From UBA2329 sp964577215 (GTDB lineage: Bacteria > Bacteroidota > Bacteroidia > Chitinophagales > Saprospiraceae): a DNA stretch of 20,130 nucleotides. The translations under genes and the position numbers were made by a program. Below, in pieces: positions 10,078 through 17,492 of this stretch. The notes under the pieces were generated by a model, which saw nothing but the letters and a program-made list of their open reading frames with translations, was not told the DNA's origin and did no database searches. Within the stretch, counting starts at the first letter, position 1; every line of letters starts with the position of its first letter. The stretch spans positions 1 to 20,130 of the forward strand of contig CAZNYK010000067.1 in assembly GCA_964577215.1 (NCBI GenBank), given 5' to 3'.

Positions 10078-12348
10078 ATGGAAAAATTCGAATATCCCTT
10101 GCTTTACTATCAGCTGCGCGAAGACTCGGTACTGGGGCTTCTGCCGGGCAGCGGTTTGGAGGTCATGGAAGAAAACCTCGGCACGGTAAAATCCATACTG
10201 GCCGGTTATTTGCAAAAACAATACAAGAAAAACGGCCAGTTTCCAGGCTTGCCCATGGAAAATGCCGTGCTCAGGCACTACGACATTTCCATTCGCCCTG
10301 CATTCAGGGACGGCGAAGTGCAATACCCCATGGCAGAAACGCTCAGCGTGCGCATCTTCGCCGTCATAAGCGACGGCGATGGAGACTCTATACGCTGTTT
10401 TCTGCCCTGGCTCGACGAGCACTTCCTCTGTTTCGACCCGGCGCAGTTGGATACTTTGATACAACATACGGCGGCAACAGCGCTGAGGCGCATGGAACCC
10501 GAACAAATTTTCCGGTTGAGAGGCTACGGCACACCTGGCTTGGATAAAATCGTGCTCAGAGGCAATGCCGACCGGCAACGGGCCTGGGGAGATTTCGGTT
10601 TCCGGCGCAGCTACCCCCATCTGGAACAACTTACCGAACGGATGCCCCTTCAGCGCCCCAAGGCCGCGCGCCAGGCAACGATGCCCGAAACGGCCTGGGA
10701 GATGGAGCACATCGTTGCCGATGTGGTAGAGCGCATTACCCTGACGCGGGTCAATCTGCTCGTGGTGGGAAGCCCGGGCTCCGGCAAGAGCACCATTTTG
10801 AACTCGGCTGTCCGCCGGATAACCCGCGCACAAAAAGGCGACGAGAGCGGGCTTACCTTCTGGCGCATTATGTCGCAGCGCATTACCGCAGGCGCCAAAT
10901 ACTTAGGCGAATGGCAGGAAACCTGCGAGGAATTGATCCTCGAACTCCAGGCAGCCTCCGGGGTGCTTTGGGTCTCGGATGTGGTACAATTGCTGCTGAC
11001 GGGCGGCAGCAGTCCCGAAGACAGCGTGGCGGCGTTTTTATTGCCATGGCTGCAAAACGGCCGTTTGCAGATCATGGGCGAGGTCACGCCCCAGGAACTG
11101 GCAGGAATGAGAAGACTGCTGCCCGGTTTTGCTGATTGCTTCCAGGTAGTGCAGGTACCTGAACTCCCGGAAAGCAAGGTGCAGAGCATCCTCGAAAAAT
11201 ATGCCGGCATGCTGGCACAGCAACAACAAATCTCCATCCGGCCGGAAGCCTTGAAGATTGCCTATCGCATACTGAGCCGCTATTACCCTTACGAACAGTT
11301 TCCGGGCAAAGGCGTGCGCTTTTTAGCCAAATGCATTGCCGAGGCCGTTATCTCCGATGCCAAGGTCATTTCCCAAACCGATATTATCGATAATTTCATC
11401 AGGCAGACCGGCTTCCCGGAGATATTCCTGCGAGATGACATGCCGATAGACGAAGCGGAATTGCGCAGCTTTTTCCGGCATCGCATCAAAGGCCAGGATG
11501 AGGCTATCGACCGCCTGTGCCGCGTCGTGAAAGTATTCAAAGCCGGCCTCAACAATCCTCACAAACCCATCGCCACCCTGATATTTGCCGGCCCCACCGG
11601 CGTAGGTAAAACGGCCGCAGCCAAAGCCTTAGCCGATTATTTCTTCGGAAAAGGCCGCGCCCAAACCCCTCTGGTACGCCTGGATATGAGCGAGTTCCAG
11701 TCGGCATGGCAGATTTCGCGCCTCATCGGCGAGGGCAGAGAACCCGGCCAGTTGGTGCGCGAGATACGGGAGCGCCCTTTCTCCGTACTCCTTCTCGACG
11801 AGATCGAAAAGGCCAACCCGGTCATATTTGACACGCTGCTCACCACCTTGGACGAGGGAATGCTCACCGATGCCTTCGGCCGGGTGACCAACTTCCGCAA
11901 CTCTATCATCATCATGACCACCAATCTCGGCACCGGCGCACGGGCATCCTTAGGGTTCAATGCGGAAAAATCGAAACAGGACGCCGTCCTCGCGGCTGTA
12001 AACCAGTATTTCCGGCCGGAATTCGTCAATCGCATCGATGATGTGGTCGTGTTCGGATCGCTGACCCGGGAACACATCCGGGCCATAGCCGAGCGGGAAC
12101 TGGAAGCATTAGCCACGAGGGAAGGCTTTGCCTCCAAAGGCATTCGCCTCAGCTTCTCCAAGCGATTGGTTGATCATCTCAGCCAGGCCGGCTTTGACCC
12201 CGTGTACGGCGCCCGCCCCCTGCAGCGCGCCCTGGAACGCATCGTAGCGGCGCCCTTAGCCGCCTGGCTGCTGCGCCGGCGGGATTTGAAAAACACGACG
12301 CTGGAGGTGGATTTTGACGGAAATTTGGTGGTAACGCAGTCCAATTGA
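10078..12348 (+). CDS. Hsp100/Clp-like double AAA+ ATPase with atypical N-domain and degenerate D1
   Basis: A 756-aa protein whose C-terminal half aligns with ClpB/ClpA D2. Residues 1-215 do not look like Clp_N and I recognise no family. D1 (about 216-450) has Walker A GSPGSGKST (231-239) and a ClpB-like pore loop GAKYLGEWQE (272-281), but the Walker B position reads VLWVSDVV (296-303) instead of FIDEIH, and the arginine-finger position reads FADCF (351-355) instead of ERRF. The coiled-coil M-domain is absent. D2 has Walker A GPTGVGKT (505-512), Walker B VLLLDE (570-575), sensor 1 TTN (614-616), R652 and sensor 2 GARPL (711-715), all intact, but the segment carrying the GYVG pore loop in ClpB is replaced by the shorter LIGEGREPGQL (549-559). 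So ATP hydrolysis probably resides in D2, and threading by the usual D2 loop is doubtful. It is divergent from the oxygenase/DUF2157 operon and convergent with dnaX. Confidence 0.88.
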   Translation: MEKFEYPLLYYQLREDSVLGLLPGSGLEVMEENLGTVKSILAGYLQKQYKKNGQFPGLPMENAVLRHYDISIRPAFRDGEVQYPMAETLSVRIFAVISDGDGDSIRCFLPWLDEHFLCFDPAQLDTLIQHTAATALRRMEPEQIFRLRGYGTPGLDKIVLRGNADRQRAWGDFGFRRSYPHLEQLTERMPLQRPKAARQATMPETAWEMEHIVADVVERITLTRVNLLVVGSPGSGKSTILNSAVRRITRAQKGDESGLTFWRIMSQRITAGAKYLGEWQETCEELILELQAASGVLWVSDVVQLLLTGGSSPEDSVAAFLLPWLQNGRLQIMGEVTPQELAGMRRLLPGFADCFQVVQVPELPESKVQSILEKYAGMLAQQQQISIRPEALKIAYRILSRYYPYEQFPGKGVRFLAKCIAEAVISDAKVISQTDIIDNFIRQTGFPEIFLRDDMPIDEAELRSFFRHRIKGQDEAIDRLCRVVKVFKAGLNNPHKPIATLIFAGPTGVGKTAAAKALADYFFGKGRAQTPLVRLDMSEFQSAWQISRLIGEGREPGQLVREIRERPFSVLLLDEIEKANPVIFDTLLTTLDEGMLTDAFGRVTNFRNSIIIMTTNLGTGARASLGFNAEKSKQDAVLAAVNQYFRPEFVNRIDDVVVFGSLTREHIRAIAERELEALATREGFASKGIRLSFSKRLVDHLSQAGFDPVYGARPLQRALERIVAAPLAAWLLRRRDLKNTTLEVDFDGNLVVTQSN

Positions 12349-12383
12349 CTATACTGCTGTGCGGCGAAGCCTTAGCGAATCAT

Positions 12384-12395
12384 AATGTGCACATT
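12384..12395. repeat. 12-bp perfect palindrome between convergent genes
   Basis: AATGTGCACATT is its own reverse complement and is followed by GAATTTTTG. It lies in the 70-bp space between the stops of the AAA+ gene and dnaX. It has no loop, so it is a poor terminator; a weak or cruciform structure is all that can be said. Confidence 0.35.
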
Positions 12396-12418
12396 GAATT
12401 TTTGTGGTAAATCTGATC

Positions 12419-14254
12419 TCAACTCTCCTCCTCCAATCCCAGCCCGAATCGCTCCCACAACGCTTGTACATTCGGATTGGCATGCCGCATTTGCAAGAGC
12501 TTTTCCTTGTCGTTGAGGGGCGTTGCGCGGGCGGGCGGCGCAGCGGCGCCGTTTGTTTTTTTCTCTACCTTGATCACGAGGGACAGCCCCGGCTTGCGGA
12601 ATCGCCGGCGAAGGAATTCGATCAATTCCCGCTCCTGCCGGACCGTGCTTTCCGCCAGCGCGCTGCTCACTCCGGCGGTGATGTTTTCGCCCTCTATGCC
12701 CAGCTCCACTGCGCGCAGGAAGGCCTTCGTGGAATCCGACTGCACGCCGTTTACGTATAATTTCCAGGCAGCGTCCAATTCTTCCGGGGTGAGCGGATAA
12801 GTTTGCTCATCTGAAGGCCCGTCATCGGCGTGGAGATGATCCTCGAGCATGGCATCTAAGCTGCTGAGCTTTGCTACGCTGTGCTTGCCGGCGCCGCGCA
12901 ATACGGGTTTCTCCTGCAGAGGCCGCAAAGGTTCGGGTTCGGGTTCTTGGACATGAAGCTGACTGCCCCCCGACACGAGTGCAGGCGCTGACTGCTCCCC
13001 GACACGAATGCCGGGGCTCACTGCCGGCTGCTGACCGCTGACTGCTGACTGCTCCCCGACACGAGTGTCGGGGCCAACTGCCGACTGCTTTCCCCTTCCG
13101 TCAAGAGTTTTTTTTTCCGTATCAATAGCTTCTTCCGGGCCAAAGGGCGTGCGGCGTACGGCGCGTTGTATATAGGTCATTTTGATGAGCGCCATCTCGG
13201 TATGCAGGCGTTTGTTGCGGGCCATTTTGTAGTTGAGGTCGCATTCGTTGGCCAAGTTGAGTGCGCTGAGCAGGAGCGCGGCGGGCGCAAGCCGGGCCTG
13301 ATCGCGGTAGCGATCGCGAAGGCTGTCGCTTGCTTCCAGCAAGCCGAGGGTGGCTTCATCTCTGCAAACCAGGAGGTTGCGGATGTGTTCCGCCAGGCCG
13401 AGGATGAAAATATCGGGATCAAAGCCCTTGCGGCACACCTCGTCGAAAAGGAGCATCACACCGGGCAAGTCTTCGGAGAGCAGGGCATCCACCAAGCGGA
13501 AGTAATATTCATAGTCGAGTACGTTGAGGTTTTCCAGCACGGCTTCGTAGCGCACTTCGTTCCGGCCGGCAGCTACCATGCGGTCAAAGATGGACAGAGC
13601 ATCGCGCAGGGCGCCGTCGGCCTTTTGGGCTATGATGTGCAGAGCGGCCTCGTCGGCGAGAATGCCCTCCTGTGCGCAGATATGTTGAAGGTGTTTTACG
13701 GTGTCCTGTACGGTGATGCGCCGGAAATCGTATATCTGGCAACGCGACAGTATGGTGGGAATGATCTTGTGCTTCTCGGTGGTGGCCAATATAAAAATGG
13801 CATAGGGCGGCGGCTCTTCCAGCGTTTTCAGGAAGGCGTTGAAAGCTTGAGCCGAGAGCATATGCACTTCATCGATGATAAAAACCTTGTACTTGCCCTG
13901 TTGCGGCTGAAAGCGCACCTGATCGATGAGGGTGCGCATGGCATCCACCGAGTTGTTGGAGGCCGCGTCGAGTTCGGTGATATTGAAGGATGCATTTTCG
14001 TTGAAGGCGCGGCAGGAATCACAGGAATTGCAAGGCTCGAAGTCGGCGCCGGTATTTTGGCAATTGATGACCTTGGCCAGGATGCGCGCGCAGGTGGTTT
14101 TGCCTACGCCGCGCGGCCCGCAAAACAGGAATGCGTGCGCCAGGTGCCCGGTTTGCAGGGCGTTTTTCAGGGTTTTGGACACGTGTTCCTGCCCCACTAC
14201 GTCCTCAAAGCGCGCAGGCCGGTACTTCCGGGCAGATACGACAAACTGGCTCAT
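12419..14254 (-). CDS. dnaX: DNA polymerase III subunit tau/gamma (clamp loader ATPase)
   Basis: DnaX is the motor subunit that loads the sliding clamp and, in its long tau form, tethers the polymerase and helicase. It is 611 aa from the ATG at 14254 (MSQFVVSARKYRP, the standard beginning). Motifs: Walker A GPRGVGKTT (46-54), zinc cysteines C65, C75, C78 and C81, Walker B IIDE (126-129), sensor 1 ATTE and SRC with the arginine finger R171. The collar domain ends near residue 370. Then come an A9 run at codons 380-383 where a -1 shift would stop after residue 384, giving a gamma-like product, and a low-complexity linker (about 385-450) encoded partly by repeats. The C-terminal 130 residues are a bacteroidotal tau tail. 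It converges on the AAA+ gene and is divergent from trkH. Confidence 0.96.
   Translation of the reverse strand: MSQFVVSARKYRPARFEDVVGQEHVSKTLKNALQTGHLAHAFLFCGPRGVGKTTCARILAKVINCQNTGADFEPCNSCDSCRAFNENASFNITELDAASNNSVDAMRTLIDQVRFQPQQGKYKVFIIDEVHMLSAQAFNAFLKTLEEPPPYAIFILATTEKHKIIPTILSRCQIYDFRRITVQDTVKHLQHICAQEGILADEAALHIIAQKADGALRDALSIFDRMVAAGRNEVRYEAVLENLNVLDYEYYFRLVDALLSEDLPGVMLLFDEVCRKGFDPDIFILGLAEHIRNLLVCRDEATLGLLEASDSLRDRYRDQARLAPAALLLSALNLANECDLNYKMARNKRLHTEMALIKMTYIQRAVRRTPFGPEEAIDTEKKTLDGRGKQSAVGPDTRVGEQSAVSGQQPAVSPGIRVGEQSAPALVSGGSQLHVQEPEPEPLRPLQEKPVLRGAGKHSVAKLSSLDAMLEDHLHADDGPSDEQTYPLTPEELDAAWKLYVNGVQSDSTKAFLRAVELGIEGENITAGVSSALAESTVRQERELIEFLRRRFRKPGLSLVIKVEKKTNGAAAPPARATPLNDKEKLLQMRHANPNVQALWERFGLGLEEES
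12968..13073. repeat. Three copies of a 20-nt palindromic repeat inside dnaX
   Basis: CCCCGACACGAGTGTCGGGG (13054-13073) is a 9-bp hairpin with a 2-nt loop. Related copies lie at 12997-13016 (CCCCGACACGAATGCCGGGG) and, more diverged, 12968-12987. Between them are CTGACTGCT/CTGACCGCT short repeats. In the dnaX frame they encode recurring GEQSAV and (T/I)RVGEQSA peptides in the tau linker. Confidence 0.75.
13108..13116 (-). promoter_or_regulatory. Candidate programmed slippage site (A9) in dnaX
   Basis: On the coding strand nine A residues occupy codons GAA AAA AAA A(CT) at residues 380-383. A -1 shift, or insertion of one A by RNA polymerase, reads AAC TCT TGA and stops after residue 384; deletion of one A stops after roughly 30 further codons. 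The short product would contain the AAA+ and collar domains only, the definition of gamma. A strong hairpin follows about 35 nt downstream (13073-13054). An A9 run in dnaX is used for transcriptional slippage in Thermus thermophilus. Confidence 0.55.
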
Positions 14255-14275
14255 TCCTCGAAATATTTGAGAATT

Positions 14276-14283
14276 CAAAGGTA
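14276..14283 (-). promoter_or_regulatory. Putative -7 element of the dnaX promoter
   Basis: TACCTTTG on the minus strand matches TAnnTTTG exactly and ends 21 nt before the ATG at 14254. No TTG is present 19-21 nt upstream, so only the -7 half is supported. Confidence 0.5.
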
Positions 14284-14352
14284 GTGTTTTGCGGGGGATT
14301 TTCGATGGAGAAAAAAATCGGAAGTCCCCAACCGGGAAATATTTTCCATATT

Positions 14353-14385
14353 TTGCACATGCCAGCCGGAGTTGAGCTAATTTTG
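14353..14385 (+). promoter_or_regulatory. Putative promoter of the trkH-ktrA operon
   Basis: TTG (14353-14355), a 22-nt spacer and TAATTTTG (14378-14385), an exact -7 match with a slightly long spacer. The predicted start of transcription near 14390 leaves a leader of about 18 nt before the TTG start codon at 14408. Confidence 0.5.
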
Positions 14386-14407
14386 CCATATTGCAAAAAA
14401 GCTGAGT

Positions 14408-16147
14408 TTGACTTCCTCATTCTTGTCGCGATCGCATTATTTGATCTTTCTGCTGCAGGCTTTTGCCCTGGGGCTGTTGATATATGACCTCGGCTTCGAG
14501 CATGCGCGGTGGTTGAGCGGATCGTACGCACTGACGGCATTGCTGCTTTTGGTCTCCAATATATACCTGCACTTCCGGGAGGGCATCCTGCGTCCCTTAT
14601 CATGGATTCCGGATGCAGCATTAGGCGCCGCGGTATTGTTCACCCTCTTCAAGCTGGTTGGCGGCCTGGGTATCTGGGCGGCATTAGAGCAGATGCACGC
14701 CGGGTATATAGCCGCTTTCGGGGTGTATTTTGTGTACCGCGCTTCCCTCAGCGTTCAGCGATACTTTTCAAAACAGTTTAACCCCGCAACGCTGTTCGTC
14801 GGCAGCTTTTTTCTCCTGATTTTCATGGGAACCTTGTTGCTATTGCTTCCTACAGCTACCACAGGCACTATCAGCGTAGTAGATGCATTATTCACGGCAA
14901 CAAGCGCGGTGTGCGTAACAGGCCTCACCGTAGTGGACACGGCTAACGATTTTACCCTTTTTGGGCAGTGCGTCATCCTGTTGCTCATACAACTGGGAGG
15001 GCTGGGCATTCTCACCTTCACTTCGTTCTTTGCCTATTATTTCAAAGGCGGCTCTTCCTTGCAGGAAACGCTCAACCTGAGAGACATGGTCAGTTCGGAG
15101 CAATTGGGCAACGTGTTCAAGGTCATTGCCCGCATCGTGGTCTTTACGCTCGGCATAGAATTGATAGGTGCAGCAGGTATATTTCAGTCCCTCGCTCCAA
15201 ATCTATTTGAGAACTGGTTCGACCGCTTTTTTTTCTCGGTTTTTCACTCTATATCCGCTTTTTGCAATGCGGGGTTTTCTACCCTTTCCCAAGGATTTTA
15301 CGACACGGGGTTCCGGTTTAATTACAGCTTGCAATGGACGGCGATGGCGCTCATAGTGCTGGGCGGCCTGGGTTTCAACATCATCAACAACCTGTACGAT
15401 TTTGTAAAACTCCGCCTGCAAAGTTGGGTAGCCATTGCCCGCGGCAATCCCGTCAAGGCATTGTCGCCGCGCCTCATTTCGCTCAATTCACGGCTGGTGA
15501 TCCGCACCGCTTTTTTACTGATCGTTGCGGGAACGCTTTTCTTCTTCCTGTCCGAATACCGGAATGTACTGGCAGCACACGGTACCCTGTGGGGAAAGAT
15601 AACCAATGCGTTATTTTGCAGCGTGACGCCGCGCACGGCGGGTTTCAACACGGTGGACGTGGCAGCGCTGGGCATGCCGGCAGTCATGGCCACTATGGTA
15701 CTGATGTGGATAGGGGCTTCGCCGGCTTCCACTGGCGGCGGCATCAAAACCAGCACTTTTGCCTTGGCCGTGCTGAATATCGGCGCCATTGTGCGGGGCA
15801 GGTCTCACATTGAAATAGGCCGCAGGGAAGTGCCCATGGGGTCAGTGCAGCGGGCATTCGCCATCGTGATGCTGTCGTTTTTTGCCATCGGCTCCTCCCT
15901 GTTTTTATTGGGCTGGCTGGAGCCGGAAAAAGAACTCATCACCCTGGCATTCGAGAGTATTTCCGCCTACTCCACGGTGGGCCTGAGCTTAGGGATCACC
16001 AGCCAACTGGGTACGCCGGGCAAATGCGTTCTCATAGTGCTGATGTTTGTTGGGCGCGTAGGCACCATCAATTTGCTCACCGGCATGCTGCGCCGCATGC
16101 GGCACGTGCATTACCGCTATCCGGAAGAACCTGTTCTGATTAACTAA
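14408..16147 (+). CDS. trkH: TrkH/KtrB-type potassium uptake channel subunit
   Basis: Membrane subunit of a K+ (or Na+/K+) uptake system; 579 aa. Four pore repeats are visible, each with a selectivity-filter glycine: CVTGLT (169-174), CNAGFS (286-291), RTAGFN (409-414) and STVGLS (522-527). Before the first repeat there are three or four extra hydrophobic helices (residues 10-110). The fourth filter keeps Gly. No ATG or GTG is available upstream of the first helix and the frame is closed by TAA at 14378, so the TTG at 14408 is taken as start; the next ATG is near codon 96 and would remove helices. The downstream gene for the cytoplasmic regulatory subunit begins 9 nt after the stop, so the pair forms an operon. 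Confidence 0.93.
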   Translation: MTSSFLSRSHYLIFLLQAFALGLLIYDLGFEHARWLSGSYALTALLLLVSNIYLHFREGILRPLSWIPDAALGAAVLFTLFKLVGGLGIWAALEQMHAGYIAAFGVYFVYRASLSVQRYFSKQFNPATLFVGSFFLLIFMGTLLLLLPTATTGTISVVDALFTATSAVCVTGLTVVDTANDFTLFGQCVILLLIQLGGLGILTFTSFFAYYFKGGSSLQETLNLRDMVSSEQLGNVFKVIARIVVFTLGIELIGAAGIFQSLAPNLFENWFDRFFFSVFHSISAFCNAGFSTLSQGFYDTGFRFNYSLQWTAMALIVLGGLGFNIINNLYDFVKLRLQSWVAIARGNPVKALSPRLISLNSRLVIRTAFLLIVAGTLFFFLSEYRNVLAAHGTLWGKITNALFCSVTPRTAGFNTVDVAALGMPAVMATMVLMWIGASPASTGGGIKTSTFALAVLNIGAIVRGRSHIEIGRREVPMGSVQRAFAIVMLSFFAIGSSLFLLGWLEPEKELITLAFESISAYSTVGLSLGITSQLGTPGKCVLIVLMFVGRVGTINLLTGMLRRMRHVHYRYPEEPVLIN

Positions 16148-16156
16148 CTTTGCGCC

Positions 16157-16867
16157 ATGAAAATATTGATCATCGGTTTGGGCAACTACGGCGTCTCGCT
16201 TGCTACGAGCCTTATAGACGCCGGCAACGAGGTCATCGGGGTTGATATAGACCCGCTCAGGGTGGACCTCATCAAAGACTTGGTCACTTTTGCCGTGACC
16301 CTGGATTCCACCAACGAAGCTGCCGTCAGGAGCCTGCCTTTTAAAGATGTGGATGCAGCGCTCGTAGCTATCGGCGAAAACGAAGGCGCCGCTATTCTGA
16401 CTGCCGCCATTCTCAAAAAAATCGGCGTAAAACGCATCATCAGCCGTTCTATTTCCCCATTGCACCAGATGGTGCTCGAAGCCATGGGCATCGAAGAGAT
16501 CGTACACCCGGAACAGGAATCCGCCGACCGGCTCAGCAAAATGCTCCACCTCAAATGGGTGCTCAACAACTTCGAAGTGGATGAGCACTTCTCCGTAACA
16601 GAGATCCAACTCGGGTCGCAATTTGCCGGAAAAACCGTACAGGAAGCTGATTTCCGCCGCAACCACCAACTCAACATCATTACCATTATTCGCGAGCAGT
16701 CCAAGCGCAATATCCTCGGCGGCACGCGCCTGGCCAAGGAATCCGTAGGCGTAGTCACACCGGAGATGCAATTCCAGGAAGGCGACATACTCGTGGTGTT
16801 CGGCTCTAATACCGCAATCGGGACTTTTTGCGAGCTTAATGCAGGAGGGGTGAGGGTGAAAGGTTAA
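16157..16867 (+). CDS. ktrA: KtrA/TrkA-type RCK regulatory subunit of K+ uptake
   Basis: Cytosolic gating subunit (236 aa) that binds nucleotides and controls the TrkH/KtrB channel encoded just upstream. The N-terminal RCK_N Rossmann fold has the GxGxxG motif GLGNYG (7-12) and an acid at the end of strand 2 (VDID, D30). The RCK_C domain spans about 140-228 (FSVTEIQLGSQFAGKTVQEA to EGDILVVFGS). A single RCK_N/RCK_C pair is the KtrA rather than the double TrkA arrangement. The final residues GGVRVKG and the stop codon are encoded by the start of the GTGAAAGGTTAA repeat tract that runs into the assembly gap, so the natural C-terminus may have been replaced by repeat sequence. Confidence 0.92.
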   Translation: MKILIIGLGNYGVSLATSLIDAGNEVIGVDIDPLRVDLIKDLVTFAVTLDSTNEAAVRSLPFKDVDAALVAIGENEGAAILTAAILKKIGVKRIISRSISPLHQMVLEAMGIEEIVHPEQESADRLSKMLHLKWVLNNFEVDEHFSVTEIQLGSQFAGKTVQEADFRRNHQLNIITIIREQSKRNILGGTRLAKESVGVVTPEMQFQEGDILVVFGSNTAIGTFCELNAGGVRVKG

Positions 16868-16885
16868 AGGGTGAAGGTGAAAGGT
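16831..16885 (+). repeat. 55-nt sequence duplicated at both edges of the gap (left copy)
   Basis: The 55 bases immediately before the gap (beginning CGAGCTTAATGCAGG, ending GGTGAAAGGT) are identical to 16986-17040 just after it. They include the last codons of ktrA. Identity ending exactly at both gap edges suggests overlapping contig ends of a de Bruijn assembly rather than a biological duplication. Confidence 0.9.
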
Positions 16886-16985
16886 NNNNNNNNNNNNNNN
16901 NNNNNNNNNNNNNNNNNNNNNNNNNNNNNNNNNNNNNNNNNNNNNNNNNNNNNNNNNNNNNNNNNNNNNNNNNNNNNNNNNNNNN
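16886..16985. other. Assembly gap (100 N), probably artificial
   Basis: A placeholder of exactly 100 N between two identical 55-nt contig ends. The real distance may be zero or negative, or a longer run of the GGTTAAA/GGTGAAA repeat may have been collapsed. Confidence 0.95.
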
Positions 16986-17072
16986 CGAGCTTAATGCAGG
17001 AGGGGTGAGGGTGAAAGGTTAAAGGGTGAAGGTGAAAGGTGAAAGGTTAAAGGTTAAAGGTTAAAGGTTAAA
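16986..17072 (+). repeat. Right copy of the 55-nt duplication followed by a GGTTAAA minisatellite
   Basis: 16986-17040 repeats the sequence at 16831-16885. It continues into a 7-nt tandem repeat, GGTTAAA, with GG at 17045, 17052, 17059, 17066 and 17073 (four full units). The upstream part mixes GGTGAAA and GGTTAAA variants. The stretch 17073-17145 holds nothing recognisable. Confidence 0.9.
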
Positions 17073-17145
17073 GGCGCTGCACCGGCGAATGATTAATCAG
17101 CCGCGCAGCAGCTCTTATGAGCCTTCACAGTATGTTCCCAGCTGC

Positions 17146-17253
17146 TTATTCTTCCTCCTTTTTTTTGGAGAGGAGCTCCGAAGTGATGTACTCTTTGTTG
17201 AGTAAAACTACTCCTACCACTAAGATGGTTAAGAGGATAAAGTCTGTGTTCAT
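17146..17253 (-). CDS. Small single-span membrane protein (35 aa)
   Basis: ATG at 17253 opens a 35-residue peptide: MNTD, a hydrophobic stretch FILLTILVVGVVLL (residues 5-18), then NKEYITSELLSKKKEEE with a highly charged tail. That is a credible small membrane protein, with a short exterior N-terminus and a cytosolic charged C-terminus. The reading frame stays open upstream to 17403, but the added residues show no pattern. I do not recognise a family. There is no clear promoter, and it stands alone between the ktrA repeat tract and mnmE. The interval 17254-17447 otherwise shows nothing. Confidence 0.45.
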   Translation of the reverse strand: MNTDFILLTILVVGVVLLNKEYITSELLSKKKEEE

Positions 17254-17447
17254 GGTTGATCGTCGTTTTTGGGAAAATAAAACATTCAAACGCTGCCGCA
17301 TCAAACGAGCGTACATTCTTGTTTCTAAAGGGTGCTTTTCGAAGGAATACGGCGCGAATGCTTGATTAAACGGTTTTCGCAAGTAAGGGGAGACTGAGTG
17401 CAAAAATAGGCGCTTTACCGATTCGAAGCAAGGGGCAGGCGTTATTT

Positions 17448-17478
17448 TTCTGTAAATTCTTTTCCGGGAGTATTTTTG
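17448..17478 (+). promoter_or_regulatory. Putative promoter of mnmE
   Basis: TTC (17448-17450, preceded by T's), a 20-nt spacer and TATTTTTG (17471-17478), an exact TAnnTTTG. Transcription would begin near 17484, which excludes the GTG at 17478 as start and supports the ATG at 17493. Confidence 0.55.
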
Positions 17479-17492
17479 TGAGGCGTAAGCCT

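Noticed and set aside
13166..14284. 372-codon open frame on the plus strand opposite dnaX
   Set aside because: It is antisense to the conserved AAA+ and collar domains of dnaX, has no family features, and reflects GC-biased codon use.
17045..17072. GGTTAAA tandem units considered as telomere-like or replication origin iterons
   Set aside because: There are only four short units with variant neighbours, no initiator gene, and the tract lies at an assembly gap; a minisatellite is the simpler reading.
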